Below, in pieces: positions 44,122 to 53,400 of a stretch of 64,000 nucleotides of DNA. The stretch comes from Sediminicoccus sp. KRV36 (GTDB lineage: Bacteria > Pseudomonadota > Alphaproteobacteria > Acetobacterales > Acetobacteraceae), in contig NZ_CP085081.1 of assembly GCF_023243115.1 (NCBI RefSeq), forward strand, positions 3,100,001 through 3,164,000, in the 5' to 3' direction. The notes beneath the pieces are model-generated. The model did no database searches and was not told the origin of the DNA. It saw nothing but the letters and a program-made list of their open reading frames with translations. Position numbers and translations under genes: made by a program. How positions within the stretch are numbered: the first letter of the stretch is position 1; each line of letters starts with the position of its first letter.

Positions 44122-44720
44122 GGCTTCACTCCTCGCTTGAGCATGTAGGCTTCGCGGTTGCCAAACCGCCTGTAGAGCGTGCTGACGCTGGCCTTGACCT
44201 GTTCGGCCACCTGTTCCGCGCTCAATTCGGGATTGGCCCAGGCGTCACCGGCCCGCGCCAGGGCCGCACCCTTGAGCGCAGCGGGTGGCCCGGCATGGCG
44301 CGTGACACCGCGCCGCGCCTTGGCCGCGCGCTCCTTCTGCCCTTGGCTTTCGGCCTCGGCCGCGAAGCCGATGGCCTTGGCCGCGTCGGGATGCACCGTC
44401 ACCACCTGGCCGCTGGCGCAGTCATAGATGCTGGCCCCGGCCTCTCCGATGGCCTGGAGCGCCAGCAGCACATCGGCGCGGGTGGAGCCCAGGCGGGCGG
44501 GCGAGTGGATGGCAAGCTCATCACCCTCGCGCAGCGCCCGCAGGGCATCGGTGCGAGCCGGGGTGACATCGGCGCCCGGCTTGGCGCGGCGCGGTGGGGC
44601 CTCATCCACATAGACCGGCCCCATCGCGGTGAAGTCATCCACCCCTGCCGCGCGCAGGGCCGCTTCCTGCTGTTCGCGGGTCGGGCCGGCTTTGTCGATC
44701 CTGATGTAGCCCAATCTCAT
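44118..44720 (-). CDS. Serine-recombinase-like protein lacking the catalytic serine
   Basis: 200 aa with the Hin/resolvase layout: N-terminal GYIR-I (residues 4-8), an ARLG segment (75-78), and a C-terminal helix-turn-helix (LSAEQVAEQVKASVSTLYRRF, about 167-186). Where Hin has GYIRVS with nucleophile Ser10, this protein has GYIRID-K, so Ser is replaced by Asp9. The second Arg of the RLGR motif is Ser79. DNA binding should be kept, but strand cleavage should not. It may serve as a repressor or accessory factor rather than the integrase. A divergent inverted repeat lies just upstream. Confidence 0.75.
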   Translation of the reverse strand: MRLGYIRIDKAGPTREQQEAALRAAGVDDFTAMGPVYVDEAPPRRAKPGADVTPARTDALRALREGDELAIHSPARLGSTRADVLLALQAIGEAGASIYDCASGQVVTVHPDAAKAIGFAAEAESQGQKERAAKARRGVTRHAGPPAALKGAALARAGDAWANPELSAEQVAEQVKASVSTLYRRFGNREAYMLKRGVKP

Positions 44721-44728
44721 TCTTCCAA

Positions 44729-44759
44729 ACTCTATCTGTTTGACAACCTGACAGAGAGT
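44729..44759. promoter_or_regulatory. Imperfect inverted repeat upstream of the recombinase-like gene
   Basis: ACTCT-at-CTGT (44729-44739) and ACAGAGAGT (44751-44759) flank an 11-base centre that begins with a TTGACA hexamer (44740-44745). The site lies eight bases from the minus-strand start at 44720 and about 80 bases from the plus-strand small ORF, as expected of an operator between divergent genes. No matching -10 is convincing. Confidence 0.35.
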
Positions 44760-44836
44760 GTGGCAGAAATCAAGCGCACAGAATACCAGGGGCGACGGAT
44801 TGGCCGCCTTCCCTGTTCCAAACCCCGGAGGCCGAC

Positions 44837-44932
44837 ATGCCGACTGACGCCCAGCTTATTGACCTGATCGGGTCGCTCGCTTTTTTCGCGTTGGCTGTCG
44901 GTGCCGTCGCCTACCTGTTCACGTCCAAGTAA
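44837..44932 (+). CDS. 31-aa single-pass membrane peptide
   Basis: A short frame starting MPTDAQLIDLIGSLAFF, with one strongly hydrophobic helix and a short TSK tail. GGAGG stands six bases before the ATG, an ideal ribosome binding site, and a terminator-like hairpin follows 20 bases after the stop. It is the only rightward gene seen in the phage part. Size and topology recall small toxic or regulatory membrane peptides; no family is recognised. Confidence 0.6.
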   Translation: MPTDAQLIDLIGSLAFFALAVGAVAYLFTSK

Positions 44933-44952
44933 CCCGGTCCATCGAACGCAAA

Positions 44953-44969
44953 AAACCCGGCGCGGGTTT
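44953..44969. terminator. Terminator-like hairpin
   Basis: AAACCCG/CGGGTTT with a 3-base loop, with A-residues on one side and TTTC on the other. It lies between the rightward small ORF and the end of the leftward endolysin gene and could serve both. Confidence 0.55.
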
Positions 44970-45008
44970 CCCCGGCCGGGCGGCAACTCTCAAGCGACAC
45001 TTAAAGGT

Positions 45009-46025
45009 TCACCCCAGCGCGGCCTTGATCTTGGCCTCACGCGCCAGGACATCCTCCAGGCCGATGTAGCCGCCGTTCCCCCGTCGCCTGATCTCTCGGC
45101 TATCGCCGGCATCAGCCAACTTGTTGCCGGACATTGACGCCCAGAAAATGCAGGCCGACCGCGCGGCCCCGGCCCGGGTTTCCAGCGGAGAGGCATCCCC
45201 GGATAGCGCCTCAAGCGCCTCGCCCGTCACGCGTGCCAGCGCGGTGTAATTGTCGCGCCCCGTGGTCTGGTAGCAGCCGCGCCCCCTGAACCGCCACCCA
45301 TCGCCCGGCTGGGTATTGCCCATCCTGTTGCCATAGACGCGCTCGGCCAGCGCGGGGCCATTCGCGGCATAGGGCTGGGCGCTGGCCAGCGTCGGGAAGC
45401 GGCTGGGCCACACCTCGGTCATGCGCTGCGCGCTGTAGTGCAGCACCTCGACCAGCCGGGTCAGGTTGCCAGTCTCATGCGTGATGTTGGCCAGGAACGC
45501 CGCCATCCGCGCGTCGGTGATGATGCTGTGGCGCTGCATCTCGCCCGAGAGCACAGCGGCCCACGCGGCCGGGTCCTGAGCCCCAACCGCCCGCAAGGCA
45601 CGCTCTACCCGGGCGGTGAACGCATCCACGGCCAGAGGCGGCACGAACACCGCCGGGGCCGTCACCTCGCCCACGCCCAGCGCGCGCCAGGTGCTCGGCC
45701 CCACCACGCCATCGGCCAGGAGGCCCGGCTGATCGTCCTGCCACGCGGCCACTGCGGCGGCCGTCTGGGGGCCATACCAGCCATCGGCCGGGGCAGCACC
45801 GACGCGGGCTTGCACCCACGCGACATCCTGCCCGCGCGGCACGCCGAGGCGCAGAACGCGGTCGCCCAGGGCGCGCGGGGCCGGCGCGGGCGGGATCACC
45901 ACCGCGTCATGGGGGACGGCGAGCGCGGGCGAAGCCATCGGCCGCGCATCATCCGCGCTTGCCCGCGCATCCGCGCTATTGACAGCCGCCCCCGTCACCC
46001 GCCGCCACCAAGCAGCGATGCTCAT
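45009..46025 (-). CDS. Endolysin: peptidoglycan-binding domain plus GH19 chitinase-like lysozyme
   Basis: 338 aa from ATG 46025. Residues about 55-118 form a peptidoglycan-binding repeat (RLGVPRGQDVAWVQARVG, DGWYGPQTAAAVAAWQ, DGVVGPSTWRALG). Residues about 135-335 are a GH19 domain with catalytic H-E184-TG and WRFRGRGCYQTTGRDNY. It degrades the cell wall at lysis. No signal peptide is evident, so release depends on the holin. ATGA overlap with the preceding small membrane-protein gene. Confidence 0.9.
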   Translation of the reverse strand: MSIAAWWRRVTGAAVNSADARASADDARPMASPALAVPHDAVVIPPAPAPRALGDRVLRLGVPRGQDVAWVQARVGAAPADGWYGPQTAAAVAAWQDDQPGLLADGVVGPSTWRALGVGEVTAPAVFVPPLAVDAFTARVERALRAVGAQDPAAWAAVLSGEMQRHSIITDARMAAFLANITHETGNLTRLVEVLHYSAQRMTEVWPSRFPTLASAQPYAANGPALAERVYGNRMGNTQPGDGWRFRGRGCYQTTGRDNYTALARVTGEALEALSGDASPLETRAGAARSACIFWASMSGNKLADAGDSREIRRRGNGGYIGLEDVLAREAKIKAALG

Positions 46026-46318
46026 GGCTTCACCTCGCCCACCAGCGCGCCGAGGCGCTCCAACCCCTTCACCGCCGCCTCGGGCAGCCCAAGCGGCTCC
46101 GGCGGCGGCTGTGGCGTCAGGATCCGCGCCAGTGCGGCCGCAGGCCCGGCCACAGCCGCCATCAGCGCCAGGATGCGCCCGGCCGACGCTTCGGCCTGGG
46201 TCAGCAGCGCGTTCACATCCACGCCCAGCAGCAGCGCGATCAGCACCACCAGCACGCTCAACTGCCCGATGCCGGAACGCGTGGAATCCTCGCGCAGACG
46301 CGCGGCAAGCCATTGCAT
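46022..46318 (-). CDS. Small membrane protein of the lysis cassette (holin/spanin-like)
   Basis: 98 aa with two hydrophobic segments (IGQLSVLVVLIALLLGVDV and ILALMAAVAGPAAALARIL) and a proline-rich charged tail. Its place between the holin-like gene and the endolysin, overlapping the endolysin start, points to a second holin, antiholin or spanin component. No lipobox seen. Confidence 0.6.
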   Translation of the reverse strand: MQWLAARLREDSTRSGIGQLSVLVVLIALLLGVDVNALLTQAEASAGRILALMAAVAGPAAALARILTPQPPPEPLGLPEAAVKGLERLGALVGEVKP

Positions 46319-46390
46319 GGGAACCTCCTTCGATGTGTGGAAATCAGCGGCGCCAGATGCGCCAGATGGATGTGGAGCGCGGCGGGCGGA

Positions 46391-46693
46391 TCACTTGCCC
46401 GCGCCGCCACCCCAGCGGGACCAGGCCAGCCGCGTGATCGTGGCCCAGCCGAGAACGCCGATGAACCCGCTCAGGCCAGCCGCAAATTGGGCGCTGACTG
46501 GCCCGCCCAGCGCAGGCGGCAGGCCCACCAGCGCGTGGAAGGCCAGGAACGACAGCCCGCCCGTGGCGATGGCGTCCAGCAGCACCAGGCGCAGGGAGCG
46601 CGGCTGATCGGCAATACTGGCGCGCACGGCCACGGCCACCGCCGCCGCCGCCGCGCTGGCTGCGTCGGGCCATTGCTCCATCCAGCTCGACAT
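46391..46693 (-). CDS. Holin-like protein
   Basis: 100 aa. An Ala-rich N-terminal helix and two membrane helices (LLDAIATGGLSFLAFHALVGL and AAGLSGFIGVLGWATITRLAW) end in a short Gly/Lys tail, as in LydA/HP1-type holins. It would open the inner membrane for the endolysin. The start overlaps the stop of the 57-aa gene (TGATG). 72 bp with nothing clear separate it from the next gene. Confidence 0.7.
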   Translation of the reverse strand: MSSWMEQWPDAASAAAAAVAVAVRASIADQPRSLRLVLLDAIATGGLSFLAFHALVGLPPALGGPVSAQFAAGLSGFIGVLGWATITRLAWSRWGGGAGK

Positions 46694-46866
46694 CAGGGCG
46701 CCTCAAACGGCGTGACGGTATTCTCTGCCATCCACGCGACGAGCAGCCCGCGAAGCCAGGTGTCGGGCGGATGGCTGAGATCGTCGAAATATGTGCTGCC
46801 ATCCTCCATCACCACGCGGATGCGCGTGGATGGCGAGGCCTCGAAATACGCGACGGATTGGATCAT
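46693..46866 (-). CDS. Hypothetical 57-aa phage protein
   Basis: A short frame beginning MIQSVAYFEASPSTRIR and ending TPFEAP, three bases after the tail-fibre stop and overlapping the holin start by one base. The tight spacing on both sides and the phage-like composition support it as a real gene. Small proteins with this beta-strand-like pattern often follow tail fibres. Function unknown. Confidence 0.6.
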   Translation of the reverse strand: MIQSVAYFEASPSTRIRVVMEDGSTYFDDLSHPPDTWLRGLLVAWMAENTVTPFEAP

Positions 46867-46869
46867 GGA

Positions 46870-47955
46870 TCAGAACTCCGCATCGGCCTGAATCCAGGCG
46901 CTGGTGTTGGCGCTGACCGGCACGCATGTGTATTGCGTGGCGACGCTCCCGGCCGCGACGCCGAGGGTCAAAATCCAGACATTCCCGCCTGTATCGGAGC
47001 CGGCCGTAAGGCTGTTGCAGGCGACGCCGTTGAGCGAAAATCCCGACGCGGAGGATGTCAAAATGGAAGGGGCGGCGCGCTTCGGGCGGAACGGGATGGG
47101 CAGCCCTGTCACCACCATCGGGTTGATGTTGGTCGTGAGCGCCCCGGCCCCGAGATAGGAGCCATTGGCGTAGTTTCGCCGCTCGAAATACCACTGGCAC
47201 AGCGCCAGTTCCGCAGCGTAAGCCCGGCGCTCAAAGGGCGTGGCGATGGGCCCCGGTTCCAGCTGCGCGAGTGTGAAAGTGCCGCCTGTGAACCGGATCG
47301 TCGTGTTCGTGTTGGCGGTAAGGTTGACGGTGCCCTTGTTCGAGATCGCCGAGCCATTGACTGTCGCGGTTGCCGTGCCGGTCCAGGACAGCGTGTGGAT
47401 GCCGCCCAGGTTGTTCGCGGTCTCGATGACCTGCTCAATGCCGCCGGCCGGCGCGGTAACGGTGCGGACGCCCCCGCTGTCGGTCCAGGATGCGTTCTGC
47501 CCCGAGGTCACGACGCGCCAACGGTCGAGCGTGTATTGATTCGCGCCGCTGGTGGCAGCGCCAGAGACATAGGCGCGCTGGTTGATCGTGGGATTGCCGT
47601 TGATGAGCAAGTTCCTGAAGCCCGCCAGCGGCCCGCTGCGCTGAAGCGGCAACTCGCGCGCCGGATAGGCGTTCCAGGCCGTGCAGGTCGAGGAGAACGT
47701 CTCACCTGCCGTGCTCTCAAGGCGGTCGTTCCAGATGATTTCCGTGATGGTCGCTGTGCCGCCGGAGTTGACCGTCCAGACGCCCGTGATGGTGCGGCCG
47801 AGGCCATCGGACAGCACGAAATACGCAGGGCTGGTGGCCCCGAATGCAGCCAGCCAGGAGCGGTAGCCGGTCGGCACTGCACCAAGCGTGATGGTGCTAC
47901 TGACAGCCACCGGCCCAGGGTTGGCGACCGTGCATTTGACGCGATCAGCGAGCAT
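46870..47955 (-). CDS. Tail fibre / receptor-binding protein
   Basis: 361 aa. The central block FRNLLINGNPTINQRAY followed by YTLDRWRV is common in tail-fibre C-terminal jelly-roll domains that bind surface glycans. N-terminal beta-rich repeats (VKCTVANPGPVAVSSTITLG) should link to the tail tip. Being the last structural gene before the lysis cassette fits a host-recognition fibre. Confidence 0.75.
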   Translation of the reverse strand: MLADRVKCTVANPGPVAVSSTITLGAVPTGYRSWLAAFGATSPAYFVLSDGLGRTITGVWTVNSGGTATITEIIWNDRLESTAGETFSSTCTAWNAYPARELPLQRSGPLAGFRNLLINGNPTINQRAYVSGAATSGANQYTLDRWRVVTSGQNASWTDSGGVRTVTAPAGGIEQVIETANNLGGIHTLSWTGTATATVNGSAISNKGTVNLTANTNTTIRFTGGTFTLAQLEPGPIATPFERRAYAAELALCQWYFERRNYANGSYLGAGALTTNINPMVVTGLPIPFRPKRAAPSILTSSASGFSLNGVACNSLTAGSDTGGNVWILTLGVAAGSVATQYTCVPVSANTSAWIQADAEF

Positions 47956-47958
47956 GGA

Positions 47959-48723
47959 TCAGAGCCTTTCGAGAATGGAAGCGGACCAGGATCGGAAAGC
48001 GGCGACCCGATCCACGAAGCCGCGCCGGCCGGGCGTCAGCATGCCCAGGACGGCTTCGGATGATGCGCGTGCGCTGTTGGGAAGCGGGACAAACAGAATG
48101 TTCCCTCCCTGCGCCGCGATGGTTTCCAGGGCGTCAAGCCAGCCGATATCCGCGTCGCGGATCACGTCGAGGCGCAGCGCCCATCCGCGCCGCTTTGCGA
48201 GATATGTGGCGAAGACGGTCCCGCCGCGCATCTCCGCGTCATCCCGCTTCGGCTCAAGCCCGTAATCCGTGCCCATCGAGATTGCTGCCTCGATGCACGG
48301 GCCAGCGTAGCAAAGCGGGATATTCAGCAGGCCATCGGGGTTCGTGGGGTCCGCGATATCAATCTGCATGGCGAGCGCGGAGACGGCGGCCGGCATGAGG
48401 TGCAGCGCCTGGCCGATGCCGAAAGCGACACCGGCCGAGATGGTGCCGCTGTCGTAAGCGCCCACCCGCACGCGCATGGTGGCGCTGGTGGTCAGATTGG
48501 TGCGGGACAGGCACGCCGCCCGCCATGACACCGCCGCCGGCGCGGCAATCAGCAGCGATGCCGCCGTCACGCCGAAAGGCGTCTGCCAGGCGACTGAGGA
48601 TGCCCCAATGGCCGAGCCTTGCGGAATGCGCAGGTTTTCCGCGCTGAACCCATCCGCTGCGCTGGACGGCGCCAGCGTGGTTGCCGTGTTGTCCAGCGCA
48701 TTCTGATAGCCGAAAAGTGCCAT
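47959..48723 (-). CDS. Phage tail-tip structural protein
   Basis: 254 aa, beta-rich. ALFGYQNALDNTATTLAPSS at the start and the C-terminal RRGFVDRVAAFRSWSASILERL have no catalytic motif. It lies between the tail hub-like protein and the fibre, each separated by a few bases, and is therefore probably a tip or fibre-attachment protein. Inferred from position. Confidence 0.55.
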   Translation of the reverse strand: MALFGYQNALDNTATTLAPSSAADGFSAENLRIPQGSAIGASSVAWQTPFGVTAASLLIAAPAAVSWRAACLSRTNLTTSATMRVRVGAYDSGTISAGVAFGIGQALHLMPAAVSALAMQIDIADPTNPDGLLNIPLCYAGPCIEAAISMGTDYGLEPKRDDAEMRGGTVFATYLAKRRGWALRLDVIRDADIGWLDALETIAAQGGNILFVPLPNSARASSEAVLGMLTPGRRGFVDRVAAFRSWSASILERL

Positions 48724-48730
48724 TTAACCC

Positions 48731-50455
48731 TCAGACCAGCACGAGGAGAGACGCGGTGGATTGCCCGCCGCGCACGCTGTCACCCACCACCTGCCCGCGC
48801 GCGCCGGAACGCAGCCCATCGGCGGGCCATGTCAGCCGCACCACGTCGCCAATGTCGCGGAGCAGGACCGCGCCAGTCGGCATCGTCACCTGGTAGAGCT
48901 GACGCGGCACGCCCCAGAGCGCGCCGAGCACATGGGCCAAAGACGTGGCGTCCGCTGGGGCCAGCAGCGCCGTCTCAACCAGATCGGGCCGGGACGACTG
49001 CGCATAGCGGGTCAGGTTGTTCAGGTCGGCCCAGGTAGCCGTGCGCCAGGGTTTCGTCAGCCGCTCCCGCTCAGCCGCCGTGATGGTGCTGTTCGGCGCG
49101 GTGATGAGCGCCTGCGTCTTGCCATAGCCCACGCTCCATACCGCAGTCGGCGGCGTCAGCGGCGCGCCAAGCTGAACGGGCGTCACAGAGACTGCATTGC
49201 CCGGGTCAAAGCTGGCGACGGGCACGGCATCGCCCGAGATGGCGCGGAGAGGCCACAGCCGAAGCCCGCCAGAGCGAGAGGACACCAGCCGGGCATTCAG
49301 CGCCGCCAGGAGCGGCCTGATAGCCTCCCGCGCCGTCTCACGGCCCGTCCAGGCCCAGCCGCCGGGCCAGGGCGCCACCGCCGCCGTGGTGGTGATGGAG
49401 GATTCATCCAGAAAGCCCGCTGGGAGGCCCGTGGTCGTCATCACCAATTCGCGGATCACGGCGGCGGCGGTCACAAAGCCGGCCTGCCCTGCGCCATCCA
49501 CCGTGATCTCGCCGGCCGGGTCGGAGCCCAGGCGAAGATGCCCGGTCGCGTCATAGACGAAGGTGCCAGCGCCAGGCGAGGCCGCGAAGACATCGGCCAC
49601 AAGGCCAGCGTTCGTGTAGGTCTGCTTCCCAGCCTCATAGAGCGCCACCAGCGCGCCGCCGCTGTCGTTCCAGCGGTAGATGCGGCTGGCCGCATTGACC
49701 AGCACCACCGGGCAGTTGCGCACAGGGCTGGCCGCCGAGCCACCGCGCACCATGGGGAAAGGCGTGCCGGCGAGATCAGCCGGGCCTTCCGCGCCGCCCG
49801 TGCCGAGGAACTTCCGCGCCTGGATGGGCGCATCCAGCCAGGCCGATGGATCGCGAAGTGGGATCTCCGCGCCGTCCGTGATCGGCAGCCACGTCATCGC
49901 CATGCCGGCGAATGCCTCGACCAGAGCGGCGCTGGTCGGATCGAGGATGATGCCCCGGTCGCTATCAAAGGTCTGCATGCCGGCGCGGAGCCGCACGCGG
50001 CGCATCGCCGTGTCGCGGGAGGCGAGCGAGGTATTCGGCAGCACGCCCGGCCGCGCCAGCGTGAGCGAGCCCCAGGCGAAGGTATCGTTTGCGGATGGCG
50101 CCAGCGCGACGCGGCGCTCGATGTTCGGACCTCCCGACAGGATCGGCGGATAAGGCTGCGCGCCCCCAACATCGCTGTCTTTGGATCGCCATCCCAGATC
50201 GCTGACGCGGATGATGGTCCCGCCGCCCGCGCCTGCAAAAGCTGGCGGGATATCCCCCCACGAGCCGTCAGCCCAAGCAGGCCCGCCTTCCGGCAAAGTG
50301 CCGCCGTCCAGCGCCGCCTCGATCTCGGCGATCCAGACCAGCGCGCCGGAATAGCGCGGGTCAAAGGCGGCGGCCGGCAGAGATGGAATGCTGCTGGACG
50401 GCGGCACCGGGATGCTGGGCTCTGCCGCCCATGCGTCTTCTGCCCAGACCGTCAT
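48731..50455 (-). CDS. Tail hub / baseplate-like protein
   Basis: 574 aa following the tape-measure gene in an ATGA overlap, the usual place of distal tail or hub proteins. A Trp/Pro-rich N terminus (WAEDAWAAEPSIPVPP) precedes a large beta-rich region, and the C-terminal part (RDIGDVVRLTWPADGLRSGARGQ) resembles OB-fold hub domains. No enzymatic motif found. The exact counterpart in known phages was not recognised. Confidence 0.6.
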   Translation of the reverse strand: MTVWAEDAWAAEPSIPVPPSSSIPSLPAAAFDPRYSGALVWIAEIEAALDGGTLPEGGPAWADGSWGDIPPAFAGAGGGTIIRVSDLGWRSKDSDVGGAQPYPPILSGGPNIERRVALAPSANDTFAWGSLTLARPGVLPNTSLASRDTAMRRVRLRAGMQTFDSDRGIILDPTSAALVEAFAGMAMTWLPITDGAEIPLRDPSAWLDAPIQARKFLGTGGAEGPADLAGTPFPMVRGGSAASPVRNCPVVLVNAASRIYRWNDSGGALVALYEAGKQTYTNAGLVADVFAASPGAGTFVYDATGHLRLGSDPAGEITVDGAGQAGFVTAAAVIRELVMTTTGLPAGFLDESSITTTAAVAPWPGGWAWTGRETAREAIRPLLAALNARLVSSRSGGLRLWPLRAISGDAVPVASFDPGNAVSVTPVQLGAPLTPPTAVWSVGYGKTQALITAPNSTITAAERERLTKPWRTATWADLNNLTRYAQSSRPDLVETALLAPADATSLAHVLGALWGVPRQLYQVTMPTGAVLLRDIGDVVRLTWPADGLRSGARGQVVGDSVRGGQSTASLLVLV

Positions 50456-53400
50456 GCTGCCGGCCGCATCAGTAGCATCGTCATCGTGGCGCGCAGGGCA
50501 GCGACTTCGGCTTTGAGATCAGCGACGCTATCCACGACGCGATCCGTGTTCTGGCGGTCGTTCTCGCGCACCCAGGCTTGCGTGAGCGCCTCGCTGCCGA
50601 GCCCGCTGATGGCGCCGATGCGCTGCTCGATCAGGGAGATGGCATCCGCAAAGCCCTGGCCGCCGCCATAGACCTCGCGCGCCGCCAGCCGATACGTCTC
50701 GGCCGCCGATTGCAGGCCGGCGATGGAGTTGGCGTCGCCCGCGCTGGCCGCACCGAAGATGGCATCGAACTGCCGCTGCGAGCCCGACAGGCGATCAATC
50801 GCCGTGCCCGCGCCGGCCTGGGTGGAGGAGAGCGCGCCGACATAGTCCCGCAGGCTGATGATGGTCGAGAGCGCGCCGCCGGCGGCAGCTTGCAGCGCCT
50901 GGGGCGTGAGGCCCACGACGCCGGTTGCAATCGCCGCCTTGCGCGTCTGTTCAGCCTCGGCCGCCTGGATCGCCGTCAGACTGGCCACCGCCGCCGCGAC
51001 GCCATCAGAGTTGATGCCGAGCTGCGTCAGCTCATCGCTGAGTGCCCGGATTTCCTCCCGCGCGCGGCGCGCCGCATCGAAGGCGTCGGCATCACCTGAC
51101 ACCAGCCCAGCCCGCATGGCGCGGCTCAGAAGGCTGTCGTTCGCAGCACCGAAGCCCAGCGCGCGGGCTTGGCTGGCGGCTTCCAGATCGGCCGCGCGCT
51201 GCGCCTCGGCCGCCTGCCGCGCCGCGAGCCGGCCATACGCCTCGGCCTGGAGTGCTCCCGTGAACTGATACACATCGGCGCCGACTTCACCCGCCGTGAG
51301 GCCCAGCGCCTGCAACTGCGTGCGCATCTCCTCGATGGCCTGCGTGGTCTGGGCGGCCTCGATCCGCGCGTTGATACTGTCGGCCAGGCCCTGGCCATCG
51401 CCCGCCAGCGCGCCGGAATTCACGAGCCGCAGCGCGATGCCATCGCGGATATTGGCCACCTGCGCGTCACGCTGCGCCGTGGCCTTGGCGATGGCTTCCT
51501 CGCGCCGCGCGGTCAACTGATCTTCCGCCAGCGAAAGCGTCCGGGCGCGGTCAATGGCATCGTTGTAGGGCTTGGCCAGCGCGTCGAGCTGCGTCTGGAA
51601 TTCGTTCGTCGCCTCGGCCGTCTTGGCCAGCGCCTTATAGGTGCCCTCATAGAATTCGAGGTTGCTTTTCAGCGCGTCCAGGCTGCCGGAATTGTTGACC
51701 AGCTTATTGTAATCGCCGACGGCGACGCTGCGGAACGCCTCCAGCACGAACTGCGCGGCCTGATCGGCTAGGGCCTTGCTGCCCTCCTCATCATTGCCGA
51801 ACTGCGCCTTGCGGCCGGCCACATCGAGGTAAAGCGTGCGCTCCGTCACACCCACGGCCGCATTGCCATTGATGCGCGCGCCGCCCAGCGCATCGCCCAG
51901 CTGCGTGGCGAGGTTGACGATGGACTGCGCGGCCGATGCGCTCTGATCGCGGTTGGCCTGGCTGTAGCGATCCCCGCTCAAGCCCGCATAGGTTTGCGCG
52001 CCGGAGTTGAAATCCACGCGGGTTTCCTGGCCGCGCGAGCTGGGCTTCTGGCCAGGGAGGAGAGCGCCTGCGATGGACAGCACCGCAGCTGCAATCCAGC
52101 CATAGACCGGCACGGAAAGCCCCGCGATGATGGCCGCGCTCAGGCCCGCCGTCAGCGCACCGCCCGCAACCTGCGCGCCACCACCCAGGCCGCCCTTCTG
52201 GATTCCGCTGTAGATGCCGTAAGCGCCGCCCGCGATGCCCGCAGCGCCGCCGATGGCACCGGCCGCCGAGAGCGAGGCAGAGCCATCCACAATCGGAACG
52301 CCGCCCGCGCCCACATAGCCCGTCGCAGTCAGGGTAGGCGACGTAAGCTGCGTGTTCAGCAGCCCATCCACGCTACCCCATCCGGTATTGGCCAGGCCGT
52401 TGCCGGTGAAGGCGTTGCCCAGGTTGCCATAGCTGCCCGCCTGCCGCAGCCCAGCGAGTTGCCCGGCCTGCTGCGTTGCGCCCGTGAGGCTGCCGCCATT
52501 GCTCACCACCGCCTGCGCGTTGCCACCCGGGCCAAGGATGGAGCCAATGCCGCCGGCGCCGTAGATCGTCGGTGAATTCGTGCCGCCCAGCGCGTTCTTC
52601 AGCGGGTTGATGACCGCCAGGCGCAGCATCGCCTGCGCGACTTCGCTGAAGACCGCCTTCGCAATATTACCGAATTTCAGGCTCTGGAGCGTGCCGTTGG
52701 CGAAGGCGGTCGTGATCGCGCTGCCGATCCGATCGAAGGCCTGCTCGCCGACGCGCTGAATCTCGGTGAAGGCCGATTGCTGCCGCTGGAGCGCCTGCGT
52801 CGCTTCGGCGATGCGGGCGGCATTGAGCAAGCGTGGGTCTTCCGCGCCGGGCGCAGCCTCGCCCGTGCCCATGATGCGCTGGCGCTCTCGCAGAACCGCA
52901 AGCTCGCGCTCCCGCACCACGACGCCGGCGCCGACCAGTTCCGTCTCGCGCTGGATGAAGGCAAGCTGATCTTCCTGGCTCGACACCGTCGTCGCGCGGT
53001 TGAGGGCTTCTTGGGCATCGCGCGTGCGCAGCAGCAGCCCGACGCGATTGTCGAGCGCCTGCTCGAAGCGAGGATCGCTCGCCTGATATTTGAGCAGGGT
53101 TTCGTTGTAGGCTTGGATCGCGATGCGCGCTTCGTTGGCGGCCCGCGTGCCCAGCGCCTGGGCCTCGGCCTGCGCCTCGATGCCCGTGATGTTGCGCTGG
53201 ATGATGCGGTTGTCGTTGGCGAATTCCTGCGCCAGACGCTGCCGCACCAGCCGCATGGCCTCGCCCGCCGCCGCGGCCCCGCCGCTGGCATTCTCGACGG
53301 CGATCAGCGCCTGGGCCATCTCCCGATCGGCGCCGTCGGCGTGCTGGGCGAGCGTGATCTGTTCGCGCAGCCCCTTCAGGTAATCCGCGACCGGGCCCTG

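Noticed and set aside
43470-44720. The recombinase-like gene as the prophage integrase
   Set aside because: Catalytic serine is missing, and serine integrases for tRNA sites are unusual; the integrase is more likely outside the window.
48761-50671. 636-codon rightward open frame opposite the tail hub gene
   Set aside because: Arg/His/Gly-rich translation with no start signal; shadow of the structural gene.
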